Origin: CAWDVH01 sp963805705
Lineage (GTDB): Bacteria; Actinomycetota; Actinomycetes; Streptosporangiales; Streptosporangiaceae
DNA: 64,000 nucleotides
Direction of reading: 5' to 3'
Assembly: GCA_963805705.1 (NCBI GenBank)
Contig: CAWDVH010000005.1
Location: forward strand, 806,001 to 870,000
Below the pieces are notes generated by a model that was not told the DNA's origin, made no database searches, and saw only the letters and a list, made by a program, of their open reading frames with translations. The first letter of the stretch is position 1, and every line of letters begins with the position of its first letter. The position numbers and the translations under genes were made by a program. Of this stretch, positions 34,963 through 43,216 are shown one piece after another.

Positions 34963-35514
34963 GTGCCGCAGGAATCGCTGCCGTCGGCCGGGCTTCCCGC
35001 TGGGATCCGCAGGATCGTGGCCCGCTTCGCATCCGTCGCCTGTCCGCCTGAGGTGCGGTCGGGTCGGCGGACCGAAGATCTGCTCGCCGAGTTTGAGCTG
35101 CTGCTGGGCGTCTTGCCCGCCGGGGCCCGCAGGCTGATCTGCGTGGCGTTCGTGGCCTTCGACCGGGCGGCGCGCTTGTATCCGCCCGCGCGCGGCCGGC
35201 GATTCGCCCGGCTCGGGGAGGAGCGCGCCGATGCCTACCTGCGGGCCGTGCTGGCGCGGCGGCGCGGCGGGATCGCGGCCGTGGTCCTGCGGCTCAAGGG
35301 CCTGGTCGTCCTGTGCTACTACGAGCTGCCGGAGGTCAAGGAGGAGCTGGGCTACCGGCCGGGGCCGTATATCGCGGCGGTCTCCCGTCGCCGCCTGGAA
35401 TCCTACGGAGCGCAGATCCGCGCCGGCGAGGCGGCCGTGCTGGCGCCGGACCCGCCGGGTCGGCCCGGCCCCGGTATGAGCATGCCGCCCGGTCCGCGGC
35501 GGGAGAGATCGTGA
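34963..35514 (+). CDS. Unknown small partner of the GMC oxidoreductase
   Basis: A 183-aa protein, rich in Arg, Ala and Leu, with no motif I recognise. It has amphipathic helices (TEDLLAEFELLLGVLPAGARRLICVAFVAFDRAARL) and a conserved-looking VVLCYYELPEVKEELGYRPGPYI segment. The GTG start has AGGAG about six bases before it. Its TGA overlaps the GTG of the GMC oxidoreductase gene, indicating translational coupling and a possible subunit or membrane-docking role. The arrangement recalls the small-subunit-plus-GMC pairs of gluconate-dehydrogenase-type enzymes, but sequence identity is not evident. Confidence 0.65.
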   Translation: MPQESLPSAGLPAGIRRIVARFASVACPPEVRSGRRTEDLLAEFELLLGVLPAGARRLICVAFVAFDRAARLYPPARGRRFARLGEERADAYLRAVLARRRGGIAAVVLRLKGLVVLCYYELPEVKEELGYRPGPYIAAVSRRRLESYGAQIRAGEAAVLAPDPPGRPGPGMSMPPGPRRERS

Positions 35515-37055
35515 GCGCGGGCCCGGGCATCCCGGCCGGGCTGACCCGGCAGAGCGAGGTCACCGGGGACCTGAAGGTCGACACCGCGGTCGCGATCGTC
35601 GGATCCGGGGCCGGCGGCGCCACGATGGCCGCCGAGCTCGCGGACGCGGGAATCGACGTCGTCCTGCTGGAGGAGGGCGGCTACCACCCGACGGAATCGT
35701 TCACCGCCGAGGCCGGGCGGGCCCAGCGGACCCTGTACCGGGACGGCGGCGCGGGGCTGGCGCTGGGCACGCCGCCGGTGCTGTTCGCCGAAGGGCGGTG
35801 CGTCGGCGGCTCCACGGTCGTCAACGGCGGGATGTCCTGGCGCACGCCGCCGGCGGTACTGGAGCGGTGGGCCCGCCACGAGCAGGTCGAGGCGATCAGC
35901 GAGCAGGACATGGAGCCGTATTTCGCGAAGGTCGAATCCCGCATCTCGGTGGGATTCCAGGACCCCGAGACGATCGGGAGGGACGCCCAGCTGCTGAAGG
36001 CGGGAGCCGACGCGAAAGGCTGGAAGATCATCCCGAATCTGCGGAACCAGCTGCACTGCGCCGGGACCAACAACTGCACGAATGGCTGCCCGACCGGCGC
36101 GAAACGCTCGATGCTGGTGACCAGCGTGCCGCGAGCGCTCGCTCGCGGCACGCGGCTGTTCGCGGACTGCCGGGTGGAGCGCATCACCCGGTCGGGTGAC
36201 GCGGTCACGGGCATCGAGGGCCGGGTCATACGGCCCGGCGGCGCCCGCGGCCCGCGCCTGACGGTCCGCTCCCCGGTCGTGGTGGTCGCCGGCGGCGCGG
36301 TCCAGACCCCGGCGCTGCTGGCCCGGTCGGGCCTGAGATCCAGGTCCGGGCAACTGGGCCGCAACCTGACGCTGCACCCGAACGCCAAGGTGATCGCCTT
36401 CTTTGACGAGGAGGTCACCGGCTGGCACGGTGTCCATCAGGCCTTCCAGGTCCGCGAGTTCATGAACGACGGGATCCTGATCACGGCAGTGAATCTGCCG
36501 CCGTCGCTGATCGCGCTCAGCCTGCCCGCCCATGGCCGGGAACTCGGCGAGCTGATGGCGGATTACAACCACATGGTCACCGCTGGCTGCCTGGTCGAGG
36601 ACACCGGCTCGGGGCGGGTCCGCAACCTGCCCGGCCTCGGGCCGCAGGTCTCCTACCAGATCACCGACCAGGACGCCGCGCGAGTGCTGCGGGGCGTGGA
36701 GCTCACCGCCGAGGTGATGTTCGCGGCGGGTGCCCGCCGCGTCCTGCTGCCGCTGGACGGCGCGCCCGAGGCGCATGATCCGGCCGGGGTCAGGAGCATT
36801 CTTTCGCGCGCTGTACCCAAGCGGTCGATCGAGCTGTTCACGGTCCACCTGATGGGCACTGCCCGGATGAGCGATGACCCGCGGCGGGGGGTCGTCGACA
36901 GCTTCGGGGCGTTCCACGGCATCCGGGGACTGTTTGTCGCGGACGCGAGCCTTTTCCCTGGCCCTATCGGGGTCAACCCGATGGAGACCATCCTCGCGCT
37001 GGTCACCCGCAACGCGCAGCGGCTGATCCAGCAGCGCGGCCGGTACGGCATCTGA
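35511..37055 (+). CDS. GMC-family FAD oxidoreductase
   Basis: A 514-aa flavoprotein. The FAD-binding N-terminus is VAIVGSGAGGATMAAELADAGIDVVLLEEGG, followed by CVGGSTVVNGGMSWRTP, a Cys-containing LHCAGTNNCTNGCPTGAKRS segment, and the C-terminal HLMGTARMSDDPRRGVVDSFGAFHGIRGLFVADASLFPGPIGVNPMETILAL. The latter carries the catalytic His and Asn of GMC enzymes. It resembles cholesterol-oxidase or long-chain-alcohol-oxidase-like members. The C-x5-C-x3-C spacing recalls an iron-sulfur or disulfide feature seen in some dehydrogenase-type GMC proteins, which is inference. The GTG at 35511 overlaps the upstream stop. Confidence 0.9.
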   Translation: MSAGPGIPAGLTRQSEVTGDLKVDTAVAIVGSGAGGATMAAELADAGIDVVLLEEGGYHPTESFTAEAGRAQRTLYRDGGAGLALGTPPVLFAEGRCVGGSTVVNGGMSWRTPPAVLERWARHEQVEAISEQDMEPYFAKVESRISVGFQDPETIGRDAQLLKAGADAKGWKIIPNLRNQLHCAGTNNCTNGCPTGAKRSMLVTSVPRALARGTRLFADCRVERITRSGDAVTGIEGRVIRPGGARGPRLTVRSPVVVVAGGAVQTPALLARSGLRSRSGQLGRNLTLHPNAKVIAFFDEEVTGWHGVHQAFQVREFMNDGILITAVNLPPSLIALSLPAHGRELGELMADYNHMVTAGCLVEDTGSGRVRNLPGLGPQVSYQITDQDAARVLRGVELTAEVMFAAGARRVLLPLDGAPEAHDPAGVRSILSRAVPKRSIELFTVHLMGTARMSDDPRRGVVDSFGAFHGIRGLFVADASLFPGPIGVNPMETILALVTRNAQRLIQQRGRYGI

Positions 37056-37085
37056 ATCGACTCAGCATCTGGAAGCGAGGGTCAC

Positions 37086-37643
37086 ATGGCCAGTGTCTCG
37101 GCGTCCTACCTGGAGCTCGCGAGCCAGTCCAAGTCCGAGCTCGCCGCGGTCTTCGCCTCGGGAAGCCCGCCCGAGGTGTCCGCGCTCACCGGGTTCGAGT
37201 TCCGCGGCTACAACCACCCCCCGATGGCTGCGCTGCTGGGCATCCGCAAGTTCATCAAGGTCTTCTACCGCAACCGCTCCGGGCAGCCGTTCGGCTGCAA
37301 CACTCCGGTCGTGCAGAACGGCCTGCAGGCGGAATGGCAGGCGCGGCCGAGCATCGAGCGCCCCCGGCGGTATGCCTTCTTCCAGGTCGAGCCGCCCGAC
37401 CCCGGCGCAGCCGACCAGGAGCGCCGGGCAGCGGCGCTCCTGGACTACGGCCGGGGCGGCAACCGGGCCTACGATGTCGCACGCGTGCTGCGGGACTACC
37501 TGGTCCGGGTCGAGCCCGGCTCAGACGAGCTGCTGCTCGGCAAGGCTTACTTCGTCGTCGCGGGGACGCGGCTCGCCCACGCCTACTTCCTGATCGAGCG
37601 CTACCGGCCGCTCGCGGACGCCGCAGCGCTGGCCGAGCGCTAA
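37086..37643 (+). CDS. Unknown protein downstream of the GMC oxidoreductase
   Basis: A 185-aa protein not recognised by me. Sequence features include GFEFRGYNHPPMAALLGIRKFIKVFYRNRSGQPFGCNTPVVQNG in the first half and DYLVRVEPGSDELLLGKAYFVVAGTRLAHAYFLIERYRP at the end, with a beta-rich look. It may be a lipocalin-like binding domain, which is weak inference. It starts 30 bases after the GMC stop with a GCGAGGG-like site and so likely belongs to the same operon, making a three-gene unit. Confidence 0.65.
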   Translation: MASVSASYLELASQSKSELAAVFASGSPPEVSALTGFEFRGYNHPPMAALLGIRKFIKVFYRNRSGQPFGCNTPVVQNGLQAEWQARPSIERPRRYAFFQVEPPDPGAADQERRAAALLDYGRGGNRAYDVARVLRDYLVRVEPGSDELLLGKAYFVVAGTRLAHAYFLIERYRPLADAAALAER

Positions 37644-37711
37644 AACGTTCCCGCCCTGGCCGCGCTCTCGCCCGGCCGCGATCACAGCATCAGGACCGGT
37701 ATCCTGCGCAC

Positions 37712-38095
37712 GTGGCGAGCCGAGCATTCCCGGTGGTGTACGCGACCAACGTCGGCCGGACGGCACGGTTCTGGGAGCGCCTCGGCTTCGCCCGGTTCTA
37801 CGAGCTTCCTGCGGACGGCGAGCCCGGTTACGTGGGCCTGCGGCGTGGTGAGTCCGAGCTGGCGGTCGTCGCATCAGACTGGCTCGAGCAGCAGTATGGC
37901 CTGGAGCTCGGAACCGGGCCGCGTTATGAGATGTTCGTGTACGTGGATGACGTCGATCGGCTGCTGCCTGATCTTCGGGCCGAGGGCGTCACCGTGCTGC
38001 GAGACCCCGCCGATATGCCGTGGGGAGAGCGCATCGCCTCGATCGCCGATCCGGACGGCAATCCGGTCGCCCTGGCCAACGAGGCCCGCGGCTAG
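37712..38095 (+). CDS. VOC-family (glyoxalase/bleomycin-resistance-like) protein
   Basis: A 127-aa single-domain vicinal-oxygen-chelate protein: FPVVYATNVGRTARFWERLGFARFYELPADGEPGYVGLRRGESELAVV, then YEMFVYVDDVDRLLPDLRAEGVTVLRDPADMPWGERIASIADPDGNPVALA. The beta-alpha-beta-beta-beta repeats and DPDGNPV end are typical. Members bind drugs or act as metal-dependent dioxygenases, isomerases or lyases. The start is GTG at 37712; the frame extends further upstream without homology. The ligand is unknown. Confidence 0.85.
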   Translation: MASRAFPVVYATNVGRTARFWERLGFARFYELPADGEPGYVGLRRGESELAVVASDWLEQQYGLELGTGPRYEMFVYVDDVDRLLPDLRAEGVTVLRDPADMPWGERIASIADPDGNPVALANEARG

Positions 38096-38193
38096 CCGCG
38101 GCCGGGGGCAGGGCCGCTGCCGCGCGGGATATTGCGGTCGTCACCGTGGCTGGCCCGTGCTCAGTGCTGGCCCGGCTCGGGGCAGGCCCGCGC

Positions 38194-39132
38194 TCAGCGT
38201 CGGGCCGCCTCGTGGCCGGCCTGGGCGACACCGAGGGTGGCCGCGAGGGCCGCGTCGAGGGGTGTGGCGTGGCCGCCCACGACTGCGGAATAGGCGGAGT
38301 GGTCGACGACCCAGTCCTGCTCGAATTCGTACAGCATCTCGATCATTTCCCGTACGGCCGGCACGAACGTGCCGATCAGGCGCAACTGCCAGCGGGCTAG
38401 CCGGCGCAGCCGCGGCACGGTACCGGCGATGGCGGCGGCCCGCTCGGCGAACTGCCGGGTGGTGATCGCGGGGGAGTTGGGCACGTGCCAAGCCGTGCCC
38501 CAGGTCTCTGGCACCTCCGACAGGCGCACCAGGGCCTCGCCGTAATCCGCGATGTAGGTATAGGTGTGGAGGCGGTCAGGATCACCGACGACCTCGGCGG
38601 CCTGGCCCCTGGCCAGGGCCCCGAAGAAGCGGGCGCCGACCGCCGAGCCCTCGACGCCAGGGCCGAAAAAGTCCGAGGCACGGGCCGCCACCACGCGCAG
38701 GCGCCCGGCGCGGTGGGCGGCCTGCAGGTCGCGCCACATCTGGGCCCGGACGGCGCCCTTGCGGGTAGCGGCCGTGAGCGGGAGATCCGGGGTGAGGGGC
38801 CCGGAGGCGGGCCCGTAGCCGTAGAGGTTCTCGGCCACGACCAGGAGCGCGCCCGCCGCCGCGGCGGCATCGACCGCCCTGGCCTGCAGGGCGGGGAACT
38901 CCTGCGGCCAGCGATGGTAGCCGGGCTGGGCACACTGGAAGACGACGTCCGCCCCGGCGACCGCGGCGGCCGCCTGGACCGGGTCGGCCAGGTCGCCCCG
39001 GCGGCTGACCGCGCCCGGCACGGGTGTCCCTGAGCGGGTCACGACGGCCGGCTCGATGCCGCGGGCGGCCAGGGCAGTGACAACGGCGCGGCCGACTGGG
39101 CCCGCACCGAGGATGACGTGGGAAGCAGGCAT
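38194..39132 (-). CDS. NAD(P)-dependent epimerase/reductase (atypical SDR)
   Basis: A 312-aa Rossmann protein: MPASHVILGAGPVGRAVVTALAARGIEPAVVTRSG at the N-terminus, with the dinucleotide-binding glycines, then VFQCAQPGYHRWPQEFP and LLVVAENLYGYGPASGPLTPDLPL. The glycine pattern GAGPVG differs from classical SDRs and fits atypical NAD(P)H-binding epimerases. GGAG precedes the ATG at suitable spacing. Upstream lie three copies of a palindrome shared with the divergent amidohydrolase gene, implying TetR-type repression of this gene. Confidence 0.85.
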   Translation of the reverse strand: MPASHVILGAGPVGRAVVTALAARGIEPAVVTRSGTPVPGAVSRRGDLADPVQAAAAVAGADVVFQCAQPGYHRWPQEFPALQARAVDAAAAAGALLVVAENLYGYGPASGPLTPDLPLTAATRKGAVRAQMWRDLQAAHRAGRLRVVAARASDFFGPGVEGSAVGARFFGALARGQAAEVVGDPDRLHTYTYIADYGEALVRLSEVPETWGTAWHVPNSPAITTRQFAERAAAIAGTVPRLRRLARWQLRLIGTFVPAVREMIEMLYEFEQDWVVDHSAYSAVVGGHATPLDAALAATLGVAQAGHEAARR

Positions 39133-39170
39133 GATGAGCGCTCCAAGGGGAAGTTCCGGGCACTGACTGG

Positions 39171-39235
39171 AGAGCAGTGCTCTTACTTAAGATCAGTGTT
39201 CTCGATATCGGCCGATCTGTCAAGAGCAGTGCTCT
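39171..39235. promoter_or_regulatory. Triple palindromic operator between divergent genes
   Basis: AGAGCAGTGCTCT, a perfect odd palindrome (6-1-6), occurs at 39171-39183 and 39223-39235. A two-mismatch copy, AGATCAGTGTTCT, lies at 39190-39202. The elements sit upstream of the epimerase gene (minus strand) and about 125 bases before the amidohydrolase gene (plus strand). The sequence has the form of a TetR-family operator; no matching regulator gene is adjacent. Confidence 0.75.
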
Positions 39236-39282
39236 GATTACTGATCGTCGCTCTCGTAAGCTCCCGGCAGCGCCGCGGTATC

Positions 39283-39336
39283 GGCGTGCTGGCGGGAAGG
39301 GCGTGCTGGCCGGAAAGGGGCGTGCTGGCGGGAGGG
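39283..39336. repeat. Three 17-19-bp direct repeats before the amidohydrolase gene
   Basis: Three consecutive copies of GGCGTGCTGGCGGGAAG-like sequence (lengths about 17, 19 and 18) end 24 bases before the ATG at 39361. The copies differ at few positions. They could be a slippage product or a binding array; nothing ties them to a function. Confidence 0.5.
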
Positions 39337-39360
39337 ACAGCGGCCAGCCATCCTGTGACC

Positions 39361-40932
39361 ATGCGGATCCTCCTGCGCGGTGGACTGGTCGCTGACGGGA
39401 TCAGCGCCACGACGCGACGTGCTGACGTACTCATCGACGGGCAGGTGATCGCCTCGGTCGGCGGCCCGGGCGGCGCTCCAGGCGTCCCCGGCGCGTCCCC
39501 GGCGGACTGCGAGGTGATCGACGTCCGCCCGGGTAGCGTGATCTGCCCGGGCTTCATCGACGCGCATGTCCACGCCGAGGGCCCGCTGCTGGCCAGCGGG
39601 AGAGTCGACGGAGCTCTGGCCCAGGGGGTGACGACTCTCGTCGTCGGCCAGGACGGGCAGTCATGGATCGGCGCCAGCGCGGACGCCGCGCGCTACCTGA
39701 ATCAGTACTTCGGGCCGGTCAACGGCACCCTGGACCCGGCTCGTGACCTGAGCGTGGCCGCCTACCGCGACGCGCTGTCGGGCAGGCTGACGCAGAACGT
39801 GGCCGTCCTGGCCTCGCAGGGCACGATCCGGTACAACGTCGCGGGCCTGGCGCCCGGCCCGCTGGGGCCCGGTGAGCGGGCCGCGGCCCGGCGCCTGGTC
39901 GAGGACGCGCTCGCGGACGGGGCGGTCGGCCTGTCGAGCGGCCTGGACTACCTGCCCAGCCGGTTCGCCGCCGTCGAGGAGGTCGCGGACATCGCCCGGC
40001 CACTGGCGGCCGCGGGGCGCCCGTACGTGTCCCACCTGCGTGCCTACGGCCCGCAGGTCGAGGCGGGCCTGGACGAGCTGGTGGCGGTCGGCCGCGGCGC
40101 CGGCATCCGCGTGCATGCCAGCCACCTGTGGGGCGCGCCCGCGGGCATCCTGGCCGCGTTCCGGGCCGCCGACGCCGCAGGCGTCCACGTCAGCTACGAC
40201 ATGTACCCGTATCGCCGGTCCAGCACGGTCCTCGCGGTGCTCCTGCTCCCGGCCGCCCTCCAGGCCCGCGGCCCCGCGCCTACGATCGCCGCGCTGGCCG
40301 ACCCGCGCGAGCGGGCGGCCCTGCTGGCCGGGGAGAAGCTCGCCGATGACTACCTGCGGAATCTCTACCTGGGCTGCCTTCCCGCCCGGTTCGCGCAGTT
40401 CGCCGGGCAGTCGATCACGCAGGCGGCAGCGGCCAGCTCAGTGCCGGCCGGGCCGTGGGCTCTCGACCTCCTGGTCCAGGCCGAGCTCAATGTCGGCGCC
40501 CACCTGGACCGGCCCGACCTGACCGATGATGACCTGGCCTGGCTCGCCTCCGGCGACCGGCACTGCGCCGGGTCGGACGGCATCTACCAGGGTCAGCATC
40601 CCCACCCCCGCGGCTACGCCGCATTCGCCCGCCTGGCCCGGCATTACCTGGCCGGCGCGGCCGGCCCCGGCTACCAGCAGCTCGTCCGTCACCTGTCGAC
40701 CAACGCCGCTGATGCCTACGGCCTGCGCGGCCGCGGGCGGCTGGCGCCCGGCATGGCCGCTGATATCTGCGTGATCGGGCCGGACGGCATCACCGGGCGC
40801 GCCAGCTACGGCGCCCCGCGGGACATGGCGACCGGAGCAGACCTCGTGATCGTCAACGGCGTCATGGCCTGGCGCGGCGGCCGGCCGGAGACAAACCGGT
40901 TTCCCGGCCGGCTCGTGAGCTCAGCCGGCTGA
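39361..40932 (+). CDS. D-aminoacylase-like amidohydrolase
   Basis: A 523-aa metal-dependent amidohydrolase of the N-acyl-D-amino-acid deacylase family. It starts MRILLRGGLVADG, has ICPGFIDAHVHAEGP with the HxH metal motif, HASHLWGAPAG, SYDMYPYRRSSTVLAVLLLP, and DRHCAGSDGIYQGQHPHPRGYAAFARLARHYL with the catalytic Asp. The end, GRGRLAPGMAADICVIGPDGI, is a family signature. It hydrolyses amide bonds of N-acyl-D-amino acids or similar compounds. The ATG at 39361 gives the usual start. Confidence 0.87.
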   Translation: MRILLRGGLVADGISATTRRADVLIDGQVIASVGGPGGAPGVPGASPADCEVIDVRPGSVICPGFIDAHVHAEGPLLASGRVDGALAQGVTTLVVGQDGQSWIGASADAARYLNQYFGPVNGTLDPARDLSVAAYRDALSGRLTQNVAVLASQGTIRYNVAGLAPGPLGPGERAAARRLVEDALADGAVGLSSGLDYLPSRFAAVEEVADIARPLAAAGRPYVSHLRAYGPQVEAGLDELVAVGRGAGIRVHASHLWGAPAGILAAFRAADAAGVHVSYDMYPYRRSSTVLAVLLLPAALQARGPAPTIAALADPRERAALLAGEKLADDYLRNLYLGCLPARFAQFAGQSITQAAAASSVPAGPWALDLLVQAELNVGAHLDRPDLTDDDLAWLASGDRHCAGSDGIYQGQHPHPRGYAAFARLARHYLAGAAGPGYQQLVRHLSTNAADAYGLRGRGRLAPGMAADICVIGPDGITGRASYGAPRDMATGADLVIVNGVMAWRGGRPETNRFPGRLVSSAG

Positions 40933-40968
40933 CCGCGGCGAAACGCCGTCATCAGTCCGGGTGCCCGT

Positions 40969-41829
40969 TCAGTCGGGGTCCAGGCTGGCCAGCGTCTGGA
41001 TCCTGGCCAGCGCGGCGGCGATGCAGCCAGGCTGCTCATACCAGGGCAGGTGCCCGGCGGCCGGAATCACTTCCACCTCGGCCGCTGGCACCAGCGCCGC
41101 GGTCAGCCGGCCCTGGCTGAGCGGCATAGGGCTCTTTTCCCCCAGCACGAAGACCGCCGGTGCCCGTATCCCGCCCAGTGCGTCGCTGAAACCGCCCGCC
41201 AGGTGCTCGGCGATCGAGGCGGAAGTGCCGGCGTACCCGGCCAGCGACGCTCGCAGATGCGCCGGAATGGGCGGCGCCGCACCCGGATCGGCGTAGTAGC
41301 CGCGCCACAGCAGCGTGAGTGAGGCCAGCATGTCAGCATCGGTCGCGCCGGGACCGGCCAGCCGCGCGCTGACCTCGCCGAACCGCGAAACCGCGTCCGG
41401 CCGGATGCGCTCGACCAGGTTCTGGCCCAGCTCAGCCAGGCCGCCGTCGCCGATGGCACCCAGGGGGTCGACAATCACCAGGCCGGCCACCCGGTCGGGG
41501 CGGGCCAGCGCCAGGTGCAGAGCCAGATGGCCACCCCAGGAATGACCGAGCACCACCGCCTGGCCGATCTGCAGCTCGTCCAGGACGGCGACCGCGTCGG
41601 CGACGTGCCGCTCGACCGTGAAGGGCCCGTTCGTCGCCGACGGCGGGAGGCTCCGCTGCTGGTACCGGACGGACCGCCAGCCGGCTACCTCCGGGCTGAG
41701 CAGCTCCATATAGTCGGAGATCGCGGGACCACCGTGGAGAAGCAGCAGGGGCGGCCCCGATCCGGCGACTGAGCCAGCGATCGGCCCGTCTTCCGTGGCC
41801 GCGATAAATGATTCGTCGGACATGGGCAT
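40969..41829 (-). CDS. Alpha/beta-hydrolase (proline-iminopeptidase-like)
   Basis: A 286-aa alpha/beta-hydrolase. GSGPPLLLLHGGPAISDYME is the oxyanion-hole HGGP region, VVLGHSWGGHLALHLAL holds the nucleophile elbow GHSWGG with the catalytic Ser, and AGHLPWYEQP carries the catalytic His. The HGGP and GHSWGG combination resembles proline iminopeptidase and related peptidases or esterases. The ATG at 41829 is best placed relative to a GGTAGGG site; starts at 41835 and 41823 are alternatives. It converges on the amidohydrolase gene. Confidence 0.87.
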   Translation of the reverse strand: MPMSDESFIAATEDGPIAGSVAGSGPPLLLLHGGPAISDYMELLSPEVAGWRSVRYQQRSLPPSATNGPFTVERHVADAVAVLDELQIGQAVVLGHSWGGHLALHLALARPDRVAGLVIVDPLGAIGDGGLAELGQNLVERIRPDAVSRFGEVSARLAGPGATDADMLASLTLLWRGYYADPGAAPPIPAHLRASLAGYAGTSASIAEHLAGGFSDALGGIRAPAVFVLGEKSPMPLSQGRLTAALVPAAEVEVIPAAGHLPWYEQPGCIAAALARIQTLASLDPD

Positions 41830-41949
41830 GACCATATCCCTACCGCCGCGGCTGAACGCGGGGGGCAGGAAGGTGCGAGAATCTTGCTACCTCGGTGCCG
41901 GCCGCTATCTCGCGAGCGCGGCACAGTTATCAGACGTGAGGACTAGCCA

Positions 41950-42336
41950 GTGGACGCAGAGGACAGCGCCAGGATGCGAGACCTCCTGGCCAGCAACCGC
42001 ACCCTGCTGGCCTGGGTTCGCACGGCCGTCTCACTGGCCGGCCTCGGTTTCGTGGTGGCGAGGTTCGGCCTGTTCCTGGACACCACCCGGCCCCACCCTG
42101 GTGAGCCTTCGAACGCGGACCTCATCCATTTCTCGGGGTACCTGGGCATCTTCCTGACCATCGCGGCCTTCCTGCTCACCATTATCGGCTTCGTCCAGCA
42201 CCAGTCGGTCGTCACCCAGGAGCGGCCGTCATCCGGCTCGCCCCAGCCGCTCCAGTGGCCGGCTCTCGTCGCATCGGCTACCTGCGCGCTGGCCTGCGCT
42301 GTGCTCGCCGTATACCTGGCGATCACCCCGTACTGA
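41950..42336 (+). CDS. DUF202 (YidH-like) membrane protein
   Basis: A 128-aa protein with three transmembrane helices: LLASNRTLLAWVRTAVSLAGLGFVVARFGLFL, a second at FSGYLGIFLTIAAFLLTIIGFV, and a third at LVASATCALACAVLAVYLAI. The NRTLLAWVRTAVSLAGLGF start is the DUF202 signature. The function of the family is unsettled. It starts at GTG, is followed after 11 bases by a 22-codon ORF and then by a phosphopantetheinyl transferase gene, suggesting one operon. Confidence 0.85.
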   Translation: MDAEDSARMRDLLASNRTLLAWVRTAVSLAGLGFVVARFGLFLDTTRPHPGEPSNADLIHFSGYLGIFLTIAAFLLTIIGFVQHQSVVTQERPSSGSPQPLQWPALVASATCALACAVLAVYLAITPY

Positions 42337-42347
42337 GGAGAACAGCA

Positions 42348-42416
42348 ATGGCCGAGGCAGAGCCAGGCAACGCGACCACCGGCGCGCTCGTGGCGGCGCC
42401 CTCGGCCAGCTCCTAA
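42348..42416 (+). CDS. Candidate 22-aa peptide between DUF202 and PPTase genes
   Basis: An ATG preceded at good spacing by GAGGAG encodes MAEAEPGNATTGALVAAP and SASS, ending in TAA. The stop is one base before the GTG of the phosphopantetheinyl transferase gene. The strong ribosome-binding site and tight spacing argue for translation. The peptide has no known motif and may be a leader that promotes reinitiation on the next gene. Confidence 0.45.
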   Translation: MAEAEPGNATTGALVAAPSASS

Positions 42417-42417
42417 C

Positions 42418-43182
42418 GTGCGGGCCCTCACCGGTACCGAGGTGCACGTATGGCACGGGAGCGTGGACGTCACGGACGAAGCGCCAGCCGAGCCGCGGGC
42501 ATCAGACCTGGCGATCTTGTCTGCTGATGAGCGGACGCGGTGCCGGCGGTTCATCCGGCCGGCGGACCGGGTCCGTTTCGCGATGGTGCACGCCGCGCAG
42601 CGCCGGGTGCTCGCCCGCTACCTGGAGACCGACCCGGCCGAGATCCAGTTCGGCCGGACCCCGTGCTGTGAATGCGGCAGCGCGAAGCACGGGCCGCCCC
42701 GCATCGAACGGCCGGTAACCGACATCGCCGTCAATCTTTCCGGATCGGGCGATCACTGGCTGCTCGCCATCACCCGCGCGCGTCCGGTGGGGGCAGATAT
42801 CGAGGTTCCCCGTGACCTTGACACCGGCCAGCTGGCCAGGGCCTGCCTGACCCCGCAGGAGCAGCAGGACCTCGGCCGTGAGCCGGGAGCCGTCCGGCAG
42901 CGGATGTTCTTCTACCGCTGCTGGACCCGCAAGGAGGCCGTGCTGAAAGCCTGCGGAATCGGGCTGCCAGGCTCCATGCGCGGGCTGGAAGCGGTGCCCG
43001 GCCGCATCGGGCCGGTGGAGATACGTCACTGCTGCCAGGCCGGACCTGACCGCTGGCTCGTGCAGGACCTGAGCGGGACACCGGGTCCCGCCCTGGCGCC
43101 CGCATGGCTCGGCGCCGTGGCGCAGCCGGCCGCGGGAGCGGGGGCGGTCTGGTTCCGCGAGGCGGGCACGCTCTCGGGCTAG
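42418..43182 (+). CDS. Sfp-type 4'-phosphopantetheinyl transferase
   Basis: A 254-aa protein of the Sfp superfamily. The Mg2+-binding motif VGADIE and the downstream FYRCWTRKEAVLKACGIGL (WxxKEAxxK) are intact, as is VNLSGSGDHWLLAITR. It transfers the phosphopantetheine arm from CoA to carrier proteins, allowing polyketide, peptide or fatty acid synthesis. The GTG start is one base after the 22-codon ORF. The Cys pair in TPCCECGSAKHG is typical of Gsp-like members. No carrier-protein gene lies within the window, so it probably serves clusters elsewhere. Confidence 0.9.
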   Translation: MRALTGTEVHVWHGSVDVTDEAPAEPRASDLAILSADERTRCRRFIRPADRVRFAMVHAAQRRVLARYLETDPAEIQFGRTPCCECGSAKHGPPRIERPVTDIAVNLSGSGDHWLLAITRARPVGADIEVPRDLDTGQLARACLTPQEQQDLGREPGAVRQRMFFYRCWTRKEAVLKACGIGLPGSMRGLEAVPGRIGPVEIRHCCQAGPDRWLVQDLSGTPGPALAPAWLGAVAQPAAGAGAVWFREAGTLSG

Positions 43183-43216
43183 GCCCGTGGCCTCTCGGGC
43201 TAGACCCGGCGGCCCG

